From Methylobacterium sp. J-030 (GTDB lineage Bacteria; Pseudomonadota; Alphaproteobacteria; Rhizobiales; Beijerinckiaceae), in contig NZ_JAKSYM010000403.1 in the NCBI RefSeq assembly GCF_022829545.1, positions 62,001 through 126,000 of the forward strand: a stretch of 64,000 nt of DNA, written 5' to 3'. Below, one piece after another: positions 7,442 to 18,181 of the stretch. The translations under genes were made by a program, and so were the position numbers. The notes below the pieces were generated by a model. The model ran no database searches and had not been told where the DNA came from. It saw nothing but the letters and a program-made list of their open reading frames with translations. Within the stretch, counting starts at the first letter, position 1; every line of letters begins with the position of its first letter.

Positions 7442-9028
7442 ATGGCCGCCACCGCCGCCCTCGCGCCCGGCGCACTGGCGCGCGCCGCCGAGCCGCCGCT
7501 CGATCGCCGCCGGATGGTGGCGTTCGTCTGCATGGTGTTCGGGATGTTCATGGCGATCCTGGACATCCAGATCGTCTCGGCCTCCCTCAATGAGATCCAG
7601 GCCGGCCTCTCGGCATCCGGTGACGAGATTCCCTGGGTCCAGACCAGCTACCTGATCGCCGAGGTCATCTCGATCCCGCTCTCCGGCACCCTGTCGCGGG
7701 TGCTCTCGACGCGGTGGATGTTCGCCATCTCGGCGGGCGGCTTCACCCTGATGAGCGTGATGTGCGCGACCTCCTCGTCGATCGGCGAGATGATCGTCTG
7801 GCGCGCCGCGCAGGGCTTCATCGGCGGCGGCATGATCCCGACCGTGTTCGCGGCGGCCTTCACGATCTTCCCGCCCTCGAAGCGGACCATCGTGTCGCCG
7901 ATGATCGGCCTCGTGGCGACGCTGGCGCCGACCATCGGCCCGACGGTCGGCGGCTACCTCACCGACCTGCTGTCCTGGCACTGGCTGTTCCTGATCAACG
8001 TCGTGCCGGGCATTTTCGTGACGGTCTCGACCTGGATCCTGGTCGACTTCGACAAGCCGGACTACCGTCTTCTGCAATCCTTCGACTGGGCGGGCCTCGC
8101 CTTCATGGCGGGCTTCCTCGGCTGCCTCGAATACGTTCTGGAGGAGGGGCCGAACCACGATTGGCTGCAGGATGAGGCGGTGTTCGCCTGCGCTCTGATC
8201 TGCGGGGTCTCGGGGCTGCTGTTCTTCTGGCGGGTCTTCACGGCCAGGCAGCCGATCGTCGATCTGCGCGCCTTCGCGGACCGCAATTTCGCCAGCGGCT
8301 GCGTGGCGAGCTTCGTGCTCGGGATCGGGCTCTACGGGCTGACCTACATCTACCCGGTCTACCTCGCGCGCGTCCGCGGCTACTCGGCGCTGATGATCGG
8401 CGAGACGATGTTCGTCTCCGGACTGTTCATGTTCATCACTGCGCCGATCGCCGGCCGCCTGTCCGGCAAGGTCGATCCGCGCATCATGATGGGGATCGGC
8501 TTCGCGGGCTTCGCCTGCGGCACGTGGATCGTCACCGGCCTCACCAAGGATTGGGATTTTTCGGAGCTGCTGGTGCCGCAGATCCTGCGCGGCTGCTCGC
8601 TGATGCTGTGCATGATCCCGATCAACAACATCGCGCTCGGCACCCTGCCGCCGGCCCGGATGAAGAACGCCTCCGGCCTGTTCAACCTCACCCGCAACCT
8701 CGGCGGCGCGGTGGGGCTCGCGCTGATCAACACGGTGCTCAACGACCGGTGGGACCTGCACCTCGCCCGGCTGCACGAGCGGTTCAGCTGGACCAGCACC
8801 GCCGCCCTGGAGCGCCTCGACACGCTTCAGCGCGGCTTCGACTCCTTCGGCAGTGCGGCCCCCGACATGGCGCTCAGGGCCATGACCAACACGGTGCGGA
8901 TCCAGGGGCTCGTCATGGCCTTCGAGGACGTGTTCCTCGCCCTGACGATCCTGTTCCTGGCGATGGCCTGCGCCGTGCCGCTGGTCCGGCGTCCGCGCGC
9001 GGCGGCCGGCGGCGGGGGCGGCCACTGA
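7442..9028 (+). CDS. EmrB-like MFS efflux transporter (DHA2, 14 TM)
   Basis: Major facilitator of the drug:H+ antiporter-2 type, 528 residues. The frame stays open far upstream, but that part is an out-of-frame shadow of the EmrA-like gene; the ATG of MAATAALAPGALAR is the sensible start. Its first membrane helix carries the motif LDIQIVSASLNEIQ typical of EmrB (normally LDxTIVNVALP), then WVQTSYLIAEVISIPLSGTLSR. About fourteen hydrophobic segments are seen. It works with the upstream fusion protein; no outer-membrane TolC gene is adjacent, so a shared TolC is expected. Confidence 0.93.
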   Translation: MAATAALAPGALARAAEPPLDRRRMVAFVCMVFGMFMAILDIQIVSASLNEIQAGLSASGDEIPWVQTSYLIAEVISIPLSGTLSRVLSTRWMFAISAGGFTLMSVMCATSSSIGEMIVWRAAQGFIGGGMIPTVFAAAFTIFPPSKRTIVSPMIGLVATLAPTIGPTVGGYLTDLLSWHWLFLINVVPGIFVTVSTWILVDFDKPDYRLLQSFDWAGLAFMAGFLGCLEYVLEEGPNHDWLQDEAVFACALICGVSGLLFFWRVFTARQPIVDLRAFADRNFASGCVASFVLGIGLYGLTYIYPVYLARVRGYSALMIGETMFVSGLFMFITAPIAGRLSGKVDPRIMMGIGFAGFACGTWIVTGLTKDWDFSELLVPQILRGCSLMLCMIPINNIALGTLPPARMKNASGLFNLTRNLGGAVGLALINTVLNDRWDLHLARLHERFSWTSTAALERLDTLQRGFDSFGSAAPDMALRAMTNTVRIQGLVMAFEDVFLALTILFLAMACAVPLVRRPRAAAGGGGGH

Positions 9029-9164
9029 CGGGGCGGTCCGTGCCCGCCGCGACGAGGCGCGATCCCGCACAGGAATGCGTTGGCGGTGCGCCCCACCGAT
9101 CTGCTAGGATGTCGGGATGCGCCGGTCCCGGGGGGCCCGCGCGACGACGGCCAGGGATCGGCTT

Positions 9165-10319
9165 ATGGACTTCCTCAACGCGATGGGCGGCACCGCGGGC
9201 GGCTTCTTCGGCGCCCTGATCCCGTTCCTGTTCGTGCTCACCGTGGTGGTGTTCGTGCACGAGATGGGCCACTTCCTGGTCGGGCGCTGGTGCGGCGTCG
9301 GCGTTCACGCCTTCTCCCTCGGCTTCGGGCCGGAACTCGTCGGCTTCAACGACCGCCGCGGCACCCGCTGGAAGCTCTGCGCCATCCCGCTCGGCGGCTA
9401 CGTCAAGTTCCACGGCGACGTGAACGGGGCGAGCATGCCGGACCCCGAGGCCGTCGCCCGCATGAGCCCGCAGGAGCGGGCGATCAGCTTCCCGACCCAG
9501 CCCGTCGCCAAGCGCGCCGCGATCGTCGCCGCCGGCCCGGTGGCGAACTTCATCCTGGCGATCCTGCTGTTCGCCGGGGCGATCTGGCTCGGCGGCCGCT
9601 ACGAATTGCCGGCCCGGGTCTCCTCGGTGGAGCCGAACAGCGTCGCCGCCCAGGCCGGCTTCCAGCCGGGCGACGTGATCACCGCCATCGACGGCGAGAA
9701 GATCGGCGATTTCAACGCGATGTACCGCACGGTGACGGGCAGCGCCGGCACGCCGCTGACCTTCACGGTCGAGCGCGACGACAAGCCGATCACCATCCAG
9801 GCGACGCCGGCTACCTTCGAGGAGAAGACCCCGTTCGGCCGCCACCGGATCGGCCGTCTGGGCATCCGCTCCCCCGCGGGGTCCGAGGCGCGGCTCGTGC
9901 GCTACGGGGCGCTCGATTCCCTGAACCTCGGCGTGAAGGAGACCTACTTCGTCGTCGAGCGCACCTTCTCGTATCTCGGCAAGCTCGCCACGGGACGGGA
10001 ATCGGCCGACCAGCTCTCGGGCCCGATCGGCATCGCCCGCGTCTCCGGCGAGGTCGCCAAGACCGGCGGCGTCGGCGGCCTTGTCGGCCTGATCGCGCTG
10101 CTCTCGGTCTCGATCGGCCTCCTGAACCTGTTCCCGGTGCCGCTGCTCGATGGCGGCCATCTCCTGTTCTACGCCTTCGAGGTCGTCCGTGGCCGGCCGC
10201 TCAGCGAGCGCGCCCAGGAGATCGGGTTCCGGATCGGCCTCGCGCTGGTCCTGATGCTGATGCTGTTCGCCGCCTGGAACGATATCCTCAACCTCGGCGC
10301 GTCCTGGCGAAACACCTGA
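9165..10319 (+). CDS. rseP: RIP metalloprotease RseP (site-2 protease)
   Basis: Intramembrane zinc protease, 384 residues from the ATG at 9165; a further in-frame ATG at 9117 would add 16 Arg-rich residues. HEMGH at 32-36 inside the first membrane helix is the zinc-binding HExxH. A single PDZ domain follows (about 115-200, RVSSVEPNSVAAQAGFQPGDVI). The C-terminal helix carries the third ligand region NLFPVPLLDGGHLLF. It cleaves anti-sigma factors and signal-peptide remnants at the inner membrane. It restarts the envelope series directly after the efflux insertion and precedes bamA. Confidence 0.96.
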   Translation: MDFLNAMGGTAGGFFGALIPFLFVLTVVVFVHEMGHFLVGRWCGVGVHAFSLGFGPELVGFNDRRGTRWKLCAIPLGGYVKFHGDVNGASMPDPEAVARMSPQERAISFPTQPVAKRAAIVAAGPVANFILAILLFAGAIWLGGRYELPARVSSVEPNSVAAQAGFQPGDVITAIDGEKIGDFNAMYRTVTGSAGTPLTFTVERDDKPITIQATPATFEEKTPFGRHRIGRLGIRSPAGSEARLVRYGALDSLNLGVKETYFVVERTFSYLGKLATGRESADQLSGPIGIARVSGEVAKTGGVGGLVGLIALLSVSIGLLNLFPVPLLDGGHLLFYAFEVVRGRPLSERAQEIGFRIGLALVLMLMLFAAWNDILNLGASWRNT

Positions 10320-10754
10320 TCCGGAGGAGTTGCGGTTCCTCCCCGGACGCCTTGAGCATCCTGTCCGCTCTCCACCGGAAAGGATGCCCGATTCCCGCCG
10401 CGATCCGGCCCCGAAGCCGCCCGATCGGCGCCCCGCAGACGGATCAGAATAGGGTTAACGCCGCGTTGAAAGTCGCGGCGCCACGGCGGAAAAAACGCGC
10501 GGCCACAGGCGTTTATGCGTCGTTCACTACATTTGGCGGTTTGCCCGCTTCGTGGCCGGATCGTTAAGTGGCGCGAAGGCCACGACCCCCCAAAATCCCC
10601 TGACGATGGCCGCCCGCGCGTTTGCTTGGCAGGGGAATCCCGCTAAGAGCTACGCTTGGACCGAAGCCACGCTTGGACCAGGTGACGGGACGGCCGATCA
10701 ACGGTCGCCTGTGACGGGCTAACCCCCGCGACCAGAACAGAAACGGGCGATTGC
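10320..10754. other. 435-bp rseP-bamA spacer
   Basis: No convincing gene. Directly after rseP lies an imperfect GC hairpin (10321-10346, CCGGAGGA...TCCTCCCCGG) without a T-tract. Further on, an 11-bp direct repeat (ACGCTTGGACC) occurs twice between about 10652 and 10680. The length of the spacer suggests bamA has its own promoter here. A TTGGCA box near 10625 is a weak -35 candidate, but no clear -10 follows it. Confidence 0.45.
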
Positions 10755-13325
10755 ATGATGTCGTTGACGGGGAAGCCCCGACGTAAGTCGGTGCGGAGAA
10801 CCATCGTCCTAGTCACTGCCGGTCTGAGCCTCGTCCTGAGCGGGGCCGCTCAGGCGCAGCAGATCGTCGTCCAGGGCAACCAGCGCGTCGATGCCGACAC
10901 GGTCCGGTCCTACGTGACCGGGACGGCGTCCGGATCCGCCGAGGAGGCCCGCCGCAACCTGCTGGCGAGCGGCATGTTCTCGGACGTGAAGGTCACCCAG
11001 GCGGGCGGGCGCACGGTGGTCACCGTCCGCGAGAACAACCTGATCAACCGGGTGGTGTTCGAGGGCAACAAGAAGATCGAGAAGGCGACCCTGGAAGGGG
11101 TGGTCGAGGCGAAGGCCCGCGGGCCCTACAGCGAGGCGATCGTCAACGCCGATCTCGCCCGCATCCGCGACGTCTACAAGCGGTTCGGCCGCGGCACCGC
11201 CAAGGTGACCTACCGCACCGTCGACCTGCCGAACGGCCGGGTCGACGTGATCTACCAGATCGACGAGGGCGACAAGACCGGCATCATCTCGATCAACTTC
11301 GTCGGCAACAACGCCTATTCGGACCGGACGTTGAAGGGGCTGATGAGCTCCTCGGAGATGAACTTCCTGTCGTTCATCAAGACCTCCGACGTCTACGATC
11401 CCGACCGCATCACCAACGACCTCGATCAGGTGCGCCGCTACTACCTGAAGAACGGCTACGCCGACTTCCAGGTGGTGAGCGCCGACGCCCGCTACGTCGA
11501 GGGCGAGACCTCGGGCTACGTCATCACCGTCACGGTGAACGAGGGCGAGCAGTACAAGGTCGGCGCGGTGCAGGTGGATTCCCGCCTGCCGGGCCTCAAC
11601 ACGACCCAGCTGACCGACGGCGTCGCCACCGCCGTGGGTGACGTCTACAATGCCGACGACGTCGAGAAGACGCTGAACAACGTCACCCGCGAGGTGAACC
11701 GCGCAGGCTACCCGTTCGCGCAGGTGCGTCCGACCGGCCAGCGCGATCCGGCGAGCCATCAGGTCTCCCTGGGCTTCGTGGTCGAGGACGGCCCACACGT
11801 CTACGTCGAGCGCATCAACATCCGCGGCAACACCCGCACCCGCGACTACGTCATCCGCCGCGAACTCGATATCGCCGAGGGCGACGCCTACAACCGCGTG
11901 CTGACCGACCGCGCCGAGCGGCGCCTGAACGGCCTGGGCTTCTTCAAGAAGGTCCGCTTCTCCAATGAGCCGGGCTCGGCGCCCGACCGCGTGGTCATCA
12001 ACATCGACGTCGAGGATCAGCCCACGGGTTCGTTCTCGGTGGCGGGCGGCTACTCCACCCAGGACGGCATCATCGGCGAGGTCTCGGTCTCCGAGTCGAA
12101 CTTCCTCGGGCGCGGCCAGTATGTCCGCCTCGCCGGCACTGGCGGCCAGTACTCGCGCGGAGTCGACTTCTCGTTCACCGAGCCGTACTTCCTCGGCTAC
12201 CGGCTCGCCGCCGGCTTCGACGCCTTCTACAAGTACTCGGACCTGACCCGGTACTCGCGCTACGAGACCACGGTCTACGGCGGCCAGCTCCGCCTCGGCC
12301 TGCCGATCACCGAGGAGTTCGGCATCACGCTGCGCTACTCGCTGTACAACACCGAGCTGAAGGTGCCGAACACTCTCAAGCGGCCGTACAACGACTGCTC
12401 GATCCCGATCCCGGGCTACACCGCCACCTATGCGCCCGGCACGATCGACCCGAACACGGGCCGGAACATCGGCGGGCAGGCGCTCTACCCGAACTGCGCC
12501 TATGACGGCGAGGCCTCGATCGCCATCAAGGGCTCGCAGGGCAACACGCTGACCTCGCTGGCCGGCCTGACGCTCGCCTACTCGACGCTCGATGTGATCG
12601 GCGCGCCGCACAACGGCCTCTACGCCGAATTGAAGCCCGACGTGGCGGGTCTGGGCGGCGACTCGAAGTTCTTCCGCGTCACCGCCGATGCGCGCTACTA
12701 CAAGGAGATCTTCGAGGACGTGATCGGCTTCGTCCGGTTCCAGGGCGGCCACATCGAGTCCATCGACGGCAAGCCGCTGCGGGTGACCGACGAGTTCTTC
12801 CTCGGTCCGTCGCTGGTCCGCGGCTTCGCGCCGAACGGCATCGGTCCGCGCGACGTCGGCATCGCCGACGCCCGCTCGAACGCGATCGGCGGCTCGACCT
12901 ATGTCGGCGGCACCCTCGAGGTGCAGTTCCCGCTGCCCGGCGTCCCGCGCGATCTCGGCCTGAAGGGCGCGCTCTTCGCCGATGCCGGCACGCTGTTCGG
13001 CTACAACAGCCGGCGGACCTTCGACGTGAACGGCGACGGGTTCATCAACGGCACGTCGCCGCAGACCGGAAAGTGCAACTTCAACGCCTTCACGATCGGC
13101 GTCGAGCCGGAATGCGTGAACGTCCGGGACAGCGCCGCGATCCGCTCCTCGGTCGGCGCCTCCATCCTGTGGAACTCGCCGCTCGGCCCGATCCGCTTCG
13201 ACTACGCCTACGCCCTGACGAAGGATGAAGGTGTCGCGGTCTACGTGCCGATCCTCGGCAAGTACGGCCATATCGGCAAGGACCAGACCCAGGCGTTCCG
13301 CTTCTCCGGCGGCTCGCGCTTCTGA
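10755..13325 (+). CDS. bamA: outer membrane protein assembly factor BamA
   Basis: Omp85-family insertase for outer-membrane beta-barrels, 856 residues. The signal peptide has a basic N-region, the hydrophobic stretch [18 protein letters not shown] and cleavage at AQA-QQ near 36. Five POTRA modules follow, each starting with an IxxxGN-like strand ([52 protein letters not shown]). The C-terminal barrel contains the conserved [14 protein letters not shown] segment (VRGF/Y motif) and ends in the terminal Phe expected of outer-membrane proteins. A barrel loop holds a Cys pair. Upstream is rseP and downstream lpxD. Confidence 0.97.
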   Translation: MMSLTGKPRRKSVRRTIVLVTAGLSLVLSGAAQAQQIVVQGNQRVDADTVRSYVTGTASGSAEEARRNLLASGMFSDVKVTQAGGRTVVTVRENNLINRVVFEGNKKIEKATLEGVVEAKARGPYSEAIVNADLARIRDVYKRFGRGTAKVTYRTVDLPNGRVDVIYQIDEGDKTGIISINFVGNNAYSDRTLKGLMSSSEMNFLSFIKTSDVYDPDRITNDLDQVRRYYLKNGYADFQVVSADARYVEGETSGYVITVTVNEGEQYKVGAVQVDSRLPGLNTTQLTDGVATAVGDVYNADDVEKTLNNVTREVNRAGYPFAQVRPTGQRDPASHQVSLGFVVEDGPHVYVERINIRGNTRTRDYVIRRELDIAEGDAYNRVLTDRAERRLNGLGFFKKVRFSNEPGSAPDRVVINIDVEDQPTGSFSVAGGYSTQDGIIGEVSVSESNFLGRGQYVRLAGTGGQYSRGVDFSFTEPYFLGYRLAAGFDAFYKYSDLTRYSRYETTVYGGQLRLGLPITEEFGITLRYSLYNTELKVPNTLKRPYNDCSIPIPGYTATYAPGTIDPNTGRNIGGQALYPNCAYDGEASIAIKGSQGNTLTSLAGLTLAYSTLDVIGAPHNGLYAELKPDVAGLGGDSKFFRVTADARYYKEIFEDVIGFVRFQGGHIESIDGKPLRVTDEFFLGPSLVRGFAPNGIGPRDVGIADARSNAIGGSTYVGGTLEVQFPLPGVPRDLGLKGALFADAGTLFGYNSRRTFDVNGDGFINGTSPQTGKCNFNAFTIGVEPECVNVRDSAAIRSSVGASILWNSPLGPIRFDYAYALTKDEGVAVYVPILGKYGHIGKDQTQAFRFSGGSRF

Positions 13326-13339
13326 TCACGATCTCTGGC

Positions 13340-13365
13340 GCGGCGGCCATCGTCCCGGCCGCCGC
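13340..13365 (+). terminator. perfect GC hairpin between bamA and lpxD
   Basis: Nine-base-pair perfect stem (GCGGCGGCC / GGCCGCCGC) with an 8-base loop, 15 bp after the bamA stop and 10 bp before the lpxD start. It lacks a T-tract, so it may slow or partly terminate transcription, or protect the bamA mRNA 3' end, rather than act as a full terminator. Confidence 0.5.
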
Positions 13366-13375
13366 GTTATCGGGC

Positions 13376-14434
13376 ATGTCAGATCCCATCTTCTTCGCCG
13401 CCGCGGCGGACCTTACCCTCGCGGAGATCGCGGCGGTCGCCGGCGTGAGCCTTCCCGAGGGGGCCGACCCGCAGGCCAAGCTCGCCGGCGCGGCGTCCCT
13501 GGAAGGTGCCGGACCGCAGCACCTCGCCTACATGGACAACGCCCGCTACGGCGATGCCTTCGCGGCGACGCGGGCAGGGGCCTGCCTGGTCTCGCCGCGC
13601 TTCGCGGCGCGCTGCCCGTCCGGCACCATCGCCCTGGTCATCCGGGATCCGTACCGCGCCTACGCGACCCTGCTCGGACGCCTGCATCCGGACGCCCTGC
13701 GCCCCGGCTCGCAGTTCGGCGCCCGCGGTATCGCCCCCGGGGCCCATGTTCATTCGGACGCGCGGCTCGAGGCGGGCGTCGTCGTCGATCCGGGCGCGGT
13801 GATCGGCCCCGGCGCGGAGATCGGAAGCGGCACGGTGATCGGGCCGAACGCGGTGGTCGGTCCGGGCGTACGCATCGGGCGCGACTGCGCCATCGGGGCT
13901 GGCACGACGCTCAGCCACGCGCTCCTGGGAAACCGCGTCATCCTGCACCCCGGCGCGCGGCTCGGGCAGGACGGGTTCGGCTTCGCCATGGGCGCCACCC
14001 ATCTCAAGGTCCCGCAGATCGGCCGCGTGATCGTCCAGGACGACGTGGAGATCGGCGCCAACACCACGATCGACCGGGGCGCCTCGCGCGACACGGTGAT
14101 CGGGGAGGGGACCAAGATCGATAACCTCGTGCAGATCGCCCACAACGTCGTGATCGGGCGCCACTGCGTGATCGTGTCGGGCGTCGGCATCTCGGGTTCG
14201 ACCACCCTGGAGGATTACGTGGTCCTCGGCGGGCAGGTCGGCGTCGTCGGGCATCTGCGGATCGGCCGCGGCGCGCAGATCGCCGGCTCGTCCAACGTCA
14301 ACCGCGACGTCCCGCCGGGCAGCCGCTGGGGCGGGACGCCCGCCAAGCCGGTGCGCACCTGGTTCCGCGAACTCACCACCCTGGCCCGCCTCGCCGAGCG
14401 CTCGGGCAAGGCTGCGGCGGACGACGAGGGTTGA
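13376..14434 (+). CDS. lpxD: UDP-3-O-(3-hydroxyacyl)glucosamine N-acyltransferase
   Basis: LpxD, third step of lipid A synthesis, adding the N-linked hydroxyacyl chain from acyl-ACP. It has 352 residues (typical ~340-350). The N-terminal uridine-binding domain (about 1-105, ending [12 protein letters not shown]) is followed by a left-handed beta-helix of hexapeptide repeats ([20 protein letters not shown] and so on). The conserved QDGFGFA loop and the catalytic-histidine segment IAHNVVIG are present. The C-terminal helix ends the protein. It sits between bamA and fabZ in the standard lipid A order. Confidence 0.97.
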   Translation: MSDPIFFAAAADLTLAEIAAVAGVSLPEGADPQAKLAGAASLEGAGPQHLAYMDNARYGDAFAATRAGACLVSPRFAARCPSGTIALVIRDPYRAYATLLGRLHPDALRPGSQFGARGIAPGAHVHSDARLEAGVVVDPGAVIGPGAEIGSGTVIGPNAVVGPGVRIGRDCAIGAGTTLSHALLGNRVILHPGARLGQDGFGFAMGATHLKVPQIGRVIVQDDVEIGANTTIDRGASRDTVIGEGTKIDNLVQIAHNVVIGRHCVIVSGVGISGSTTLEDYVVLGGQVGVVGHLRIGRGAQIAGSSNVNRDVPPGSRWGGTPAKPVRTWFRELTTLARLAERSGKAAADDEG

Positions 14435-14591
14435 AGGCGGGGCGCTGGCGCGGGCTTCCCGGTGCCCGGATCGATCCGCGCCTCCGGAAGGTCTTGCGCT
14501 TCCGGCGATTTCTGCCGAAGAGGGCGCTCCCTTCGCCATCGGCGTCGGGATGTCAGGCCGCCGCCGGCGGCACGTCGAGGTGCGGGATCCG

Positions 14592-15068
14592 ATGAGTGAG
14601 GCGGCGCGCGAGACAGGCGGCGAGCTGGGCATAGCCGATATCCAGACGCTGCTGGAGTTGCTGCCACACCGCTATCCGTTCCTCATGGTGGACCGGATCG
14701 TCGAGATCGACCGCGACGAATCCTGCATCGGCATCAAGAACGTCACGGCCAACGAGCCGCAATTCATGGGGCATTTTCCCGGCCTGCCGGTCTTCCCGGG
14801 CGTGTTGCTGATCGAGGGGATGGCCCAGACGGCTGGCGCGATCTGCTGCCGTCACATCCGCACAGACGAGCTGCGCACCAAGCAGGTGTTCTTCATGACC
14901 ATCGACAAGTGCAAGTTCCGCAAGCCGGTCACGCCCGGCGATCAGGTGCGCTTCCACATGACGAAGATCAACCAGCGCCGGACCATGTGGTGGTTCCGCG
15001 GTGAGGCCCGGGTCGACGGTGCGCTGGTGGCCGAAGCCGAGATCGGCGCCATGCTGGTGACGGAGTGA
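14592..15068 (+). CDS. fabZ: (3R)-hydroxyacyl-ACP dehydratase
   Basis: Hot-dog-fold dehydratase of fatty acid elongation, 158 residues from the ATG at 14592. An ATG at 14550 would add 14 basic residues not typical of the family. [14 protein letters not shown] is the conserved early block. [20 protein letters not shown] contains the catalytic His (GHFPG) and Glu (LIEGMAQ). Its stop overlaps the GTG start of lpxA (GTGA), giving translational coupling. Placement beside lpxD/lpxA links acyl chain supply to lipid A synthesis. Confidence 0.96.
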   Translation: MSEAARETGGELGIADIQTLLELLPHRYPFLMVDRIVEIDRDESCIGIKNVTANEPQFMGHFPGLPVFPGVLLIEGMAQTAGAICCRHIRTDELRTKQVFFMTIDKCKFRKPVTPGDQVRFHMTKINQRRTMWWFRGEARVDGALVAEAEIGAMLVTE

Positions 15069-15883
15069 GTGCGCCGGACATCCATGCGAGCGCCGTGATC
15101 GAGCCCGGCGCGGAGATCGGCGACGGGGCGCGGATCGGTCCCTTCTGTCATATCGGGCCCGAAATCGTGCTCGGGGCCGGGTGCGAACTCGTCAGCCACG
15201 TCGTCCTCGCGGGCCGAACCACGATCGGACCGCGCACGCGGATCTTCCCCTTCGCGTCGATCGGCCACCAGCCGCAGGACCTGAAGTACCGGGGCGAGGC
15301 TTCGACGCTCACGGTCGGGGCCGATTGCCTGATCCGCGAGGGCGTCACCATGAACCCGGGCACCAGCGGCGGCGGGCTGGAGACCGTGGTCGGTGATCAC
15401 TGCACCTTCCTGGCGAACTCCCATGTCGGCCACGATTGCCGGGTGGGGGCGCACGTGATCTTCTCCAACAACGTCATGCTGGCCGGGCATTGCGCGGTCG
15501 GCGACTACGCGATCCTCGGGGGCGGGGCGGCCGTGATCCAGTTCGCGCGGGTCGGGGCGCACGCCTTCGTGGGCGGCCTCTCGGGACTGGAGAACGATTG
15601 CATCCCCTACGGCATGGTGCTGGGCAACCGGGCCACGCTGTCGGGGCTCAACATCATCGGCCTGCAGCGCCGCGGCTTCGCCCGGGAGGACATCCACGCC
15701 CTGCGGCGCGCCTATCGTCTGCTCTTCGCCCCCGAGGGCACGCTGATGGAGCGGGTCGAGGACGTGGCCGCGACCTTCGAGTCCCATGCCGCGGTGCGCG
15801 AGATCCTCGACTTCATCCGCGTCGGCGGCAAGCGCTCGATCTGCACGCCGCGCGAAGTCCCGACCCCGATCAGCGCCGCCTGA
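15065..15883 (+). CDS. lpxA: UDP-N-acetylglucosamine O-acyltransferase
   Basis: LpxA, first enzyme of lipid A synthesis, transferring a 3-hydroxyacyl chain from ACP to UDP-GlcNAc. It has 272 residues with a GTG start. Hexapeptide-repeat beta-helix over about residues 3-180, with conserved [24 protein letters not shown], and [11 protein letters not shown] holding the catalytic His. [23 protein letters not shown] lies at the C-terminal helical domain junction. It overlaps fabZ by 4 nt and is followed 12 bp later by lpxI. Confidence 0.97.
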   Translation: MSAPDIHASAVIEPGAEIGDGARIGPFCHIGPEIVLGAGCELVSHVVLAGRTTIGPRTRIFPFASIGHQPQDLKYRGEASTLTVGADCLIREGVTMNPGTSGGGLETVVGDHCTFLANSHVGHDCRVGAHVIFSNNVMLAGHCAVGDYAILGGGAAVIQFARVGAHAFVGGLSGLENDCIPYGMVLGNRATLSGLNIIGLQRRGFAREDIHALRRAYRLLFAPEGTLMERVEDVAATFESHAAVREILDFIRVGGKRSICTPREVPTPISAA

Positions 15884-15895
15884 CCGGCGCCCGTC

Positions 15896-16762
15896 ATGGC
15901 CAAGGCCGACCCCCCGCCCGAGGGTACCCTCGTGCTGATCGCAGGGGCCGGGCGCCTGCCGGAACTCGTCGCCGACTCCCTGCGCCGGGCGCGCCGGCCG
16001 TTCCGCGTGATCGCGCTGCGCGGCTTCACGGGACAGACCCTGCGCGCCAGCGCCGACGCCACGGTCGACCTCCTCGACCTCGCCGCCACCCTGAAGCTGC
16101 TGCGCCAGTGGGGTCCGGCCATCGTGGTGCCGGCCGGGGGCGTGTCCCGACCGAGCCCGGCCGCGATCCTCAATGCCGGCGCGGCCCTGCGCAACCGCGA
16201 GGCGCTGCGCGCCATCGCGGGCGGGGGCGACGACCGCCTCCTGCGCGCCGCCCTGACGCTCGTCGAGGAGGAGGGGCACCGGATCCTCGGCGTCCACGAA
16301 GCCGCGCCGGACCTGCTCTGTCCGGAGGGGGTGATCGGGCGCCGTCAGCCGGATCCGAGTGCCGCCGCCTCGATCGCCGCCGGGCGCCGCGTGCTGGACG
16401 CGCTCTCGCCCTTCGACCTCGGACAGGCCGTGGTACTCGCCGGCGACCGGGTGCTCGCCGTCGAGGGACCGGAGGGGACCGACCGGATGCTCGCCCGGAC
16501 GCGCGCCCTCGGGCGCCGGCCCTTCGGCTGGGGGCGGGCGCTGCCCGCGACCGTGCTGGTGAAGGCGCCGAAGATCGGACAGGATCGGCGCATCGACCTG
16601 CCGGCGATCGGTCCGCGCACGGTGCGCAATGCCGGCCGGGCCGGCTGCATCGGCATCGCCCTCGAAGCCGCGGGAACGCTGGTGATCGACCGGGCCGCCA
16701 CCGCCGCGGAGGCCGACCGCCTCGGCCTGTTCGTGGTCGGCTACGCGAGCGCCCCGCGATGA
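15896..16762 (+). CDS. lpxI: UDP-2,3-diacylglucosamine pyrophosphatase LpxI
   Basis: DUF1009-family LpxI, the alphaproteobacterial alternative to LpxH; it hydrolyses UDP-2,3-diacylglucosamine to lipid X and UMP. It has 288 residues. The N-terminal Rossmann-like domain begins LVLIAGAGRLPELVADSL. The C-terminal catalytic domain carries the conserved TVLVKAPKIGQDRRIDLPAIG block, which includes the essential Asp, and ends with AGCIGIALEAAGTLVIDR. Its position between lpxA and lpxB supports the role, and its stop overlaps the lpxB ATG (ATGA). Confidence 0.95.
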   Translation: MAKADPPPEGTLVLIAGAGRLPELVADSLRRARRPFRVIALRGFTGQTLRASADATVDLLDLAATLKLLRQWGPAIVVPAGGVSRPSPAAILNAGAALRNREALRAIAGGGDDRLLRAALTLVEEEGHRILGVHEAAPDLLCPEGVIGRRQPDPSAAASIAAGRRVLDALSPFDLGQAVVLAGDRVLAVEGPEGTDRMLARTRALGRRPFGWGRALPATVLVKAPKIGQDRRIDLPAIGPRTVRNAGRAGCIGIALEAAGTLVIDRAATAAEADRLGLFVVGYASAPR

Positions 16763-17934
16763 CCCGACCCCGCACCGTCTGGCTCGTGGCCGGCGAGGAT
16801 TCCGGCGACCAGCTCGGCGCCAAGCTGATGCGGGCGCTGCGCGAGATGGCGCCGGACGCGACCTTCGGCGGCGTCGGCGGCGAGGCCATGACGGAGGCGG
16901 GGGCGGAGGCGGGGTTCGCCTCCCTGTTCCCCCTCGATGACGTGGCGGTGATGGGCTACCTGCCGGTGCTCGCCCGCGCCCGCACGCTGCTGCGGCGCAT
17001 CCGCGAGACCGCTGGGGCCGCGGTGCGCGCCCGGCCGGACGTGCTGGTGATCATCGACAGCCCCGGCTTCACCCACGCGGTGGCGAAGCGCGTGCGCAAG
17101 GCCGCCCCCGGCATCCCGATCATCGACTACGTCTCGCCGAGCGTCTGGGCCTGGCGCCCGTGGCGCGCGAAGGGCATGCGCACCTTCATCGATCACGTCC
17201 TGGCGCTGCTGCCCTTCGAGCCCGATGCCCATCGGCGGCTCGGCGGGCCACCCTGCACCTATGTCGGGCATCCGCTGATCGAGCGCTTGGCCGAGCTGCG
17301 CCCGTCCGGTGCGGAGACTCACCGCCGGGAGACGGCGCCCCACAGCCTCGTCATCCTGCCGGGATCGCGCCGCTCCGAGATCGAGCGGCTCATGCCGGTC
17401 TTCGGGCAGGCGTTGGAGCAGGTCTTTTGCGCGCATCCGGTCGAGGCGGTGCTGCCGGCGGTGACGCGCCACCGGGCCCTGATCGAGCGCCTCGCGACGG
17501 CTTGGCCGGTGCCGGTCCGGATCGTCACCGGCGAGGCGCCGAAATACGCCGCCTTCCGCGGTGCCCGCGCGGCGCTCGCGGCCTCAGGCACGGTCACGCT
17601 TGAGCTGGCGCTGGCGGGCGTTCCCATGGTGGTGGCCTACAAGGTCTCGCGGGCCGAGGAGGTCATCGCCCGCCGGCTGATCCAGGTGCCGACCATCGTG
17701 CTGCCGAACCTCATCCTGGCCGAGAACGTCATGCCGGAATTCATCCAGGCGGCGTGCACGCCCGGGCGTCTCGCCGAGGCCCTGGCGCCCCTGCTGGCGG
17801 GGGGCGTGGCCCGCGAAGCCCAGTGCGCGGCGCTGGCGCGGATCGATGACCGGATGCGCCTGCCGGATGCGGATACGCCGAGCCGGGCCGCCGCGCGGAT
17901 CGTCCTGCGGGCGGCGGAGCGACCGTCCGGATAG
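16759..17934 (+). CDS. lpxB: lipid-A-disaccharide synthase
   Basis: GT19 glycosyltransferase joining lipid X and UDP-2,3-diacylglucosamine, at the inner membrane. It has 391 residues. The start overlaps the lpxI stop. VAGEDSGDQLGAKLMRAL is the conserved N-terminal GExSGD block; YVSPSVWAWRPWRAKGM and LILPGSRRSEIERLMPVF are the central LpxB motifs. SGTVTLELALAGVPMVVAYKVS and LPNLILAENVMPEFIQ are the C-terminal nucleotide-sugar site. It closes the envelope series; a 377-bp repeat-rich spacer follows. Confidence 0.97.
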   Translation: MTRPRTVWLVAGEDSGDQLGAKLMRALREMAPDATFGGVGGEAMTEAGAEAGFASLFPLDDVAVMGYLPVLARARTLLRRIRETAGAAVRARPDVLVIIDSPGFTHAVAKRVRKAAPGIPIIDYVSPSVWAWRPWRAKGMRTFIDHVLALLPFEPDAHRRLGGPPCTYVGHPLIERLAELRPSGAETHRRETAPHSLVILPGSRRSEIERLMPVFGQALEQVFCAHPVEAVLPAVTRHRALIERLATAWPVPVRIVTGEAPKYAAFRGARAALAASGTVTLELALAGVPMVVAYKVSRAEEVIARRLIQVPTIVLPNLILAENVMPEFIQAACTPGRLAEALAPLLAGGVAREAQCAALARIDDRMRLPDADTPSRAAARIVLRAAERPSG

Positions 17935-18008
17935 GCCGTGGTTCCAGCCCTTTCGAAATGTAGGGCCGTGATCCCCACGCATTCACGTCGTGCCGGTTGC
18001 GCACCGAC

Positions 18009-18166
18009 CCTTTCCCGGGCGCCTGAAGCGCCAGCGGAATGCGACCCGGGATCCAGCACGAAACGTCGCGAAGCGTCGATCTGGATAAACCCGTGCCCGC
18101 TGTCGCGGCGCTTTTCGTGCTGGGTCCCGGAACAGGTTCCGCTGACGCTTCACCTGTCCGGGAAAG
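18009..18166 (+). repeat. dispersed ~158-bp palindromic element, copy 2
   Basis: Same element and orientation as 2429-2585 and 52283-52441. It begins CCTTTCCCGGGCGC and ends GTCCGGGAAAG. The inner arms AGCGGAATGCGACCCGGGA and TCCCGGAACAGGTTCCGCT pair to form a long imperfect hairpin. It lies in the 17935-18311 spacer between lpxB and a convergent hypothetical gene and is followed 15 bp later by a 16-bp tandem array. The spacer has no credible coding capacity. Confidence 0.85.
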
Positions 18167-18181
18167 AGGGTGCGTGTCATG

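Noticed and set aside
7157-9070. 637-aa minus-strand ORF over the efflux genes
   Set aside because: Arg/His/Asp-rich shadow of the EmrA/EmrB-like coding frames.
10809-13271. 820-aa antisense ORF opposite bamA
   Set aside because: High GC leaves the complementary frame open; the translation is low-complexity Val/Asp/Arg/Gly-rich with no family motifs, whereas bamA is complete on the plus strand.
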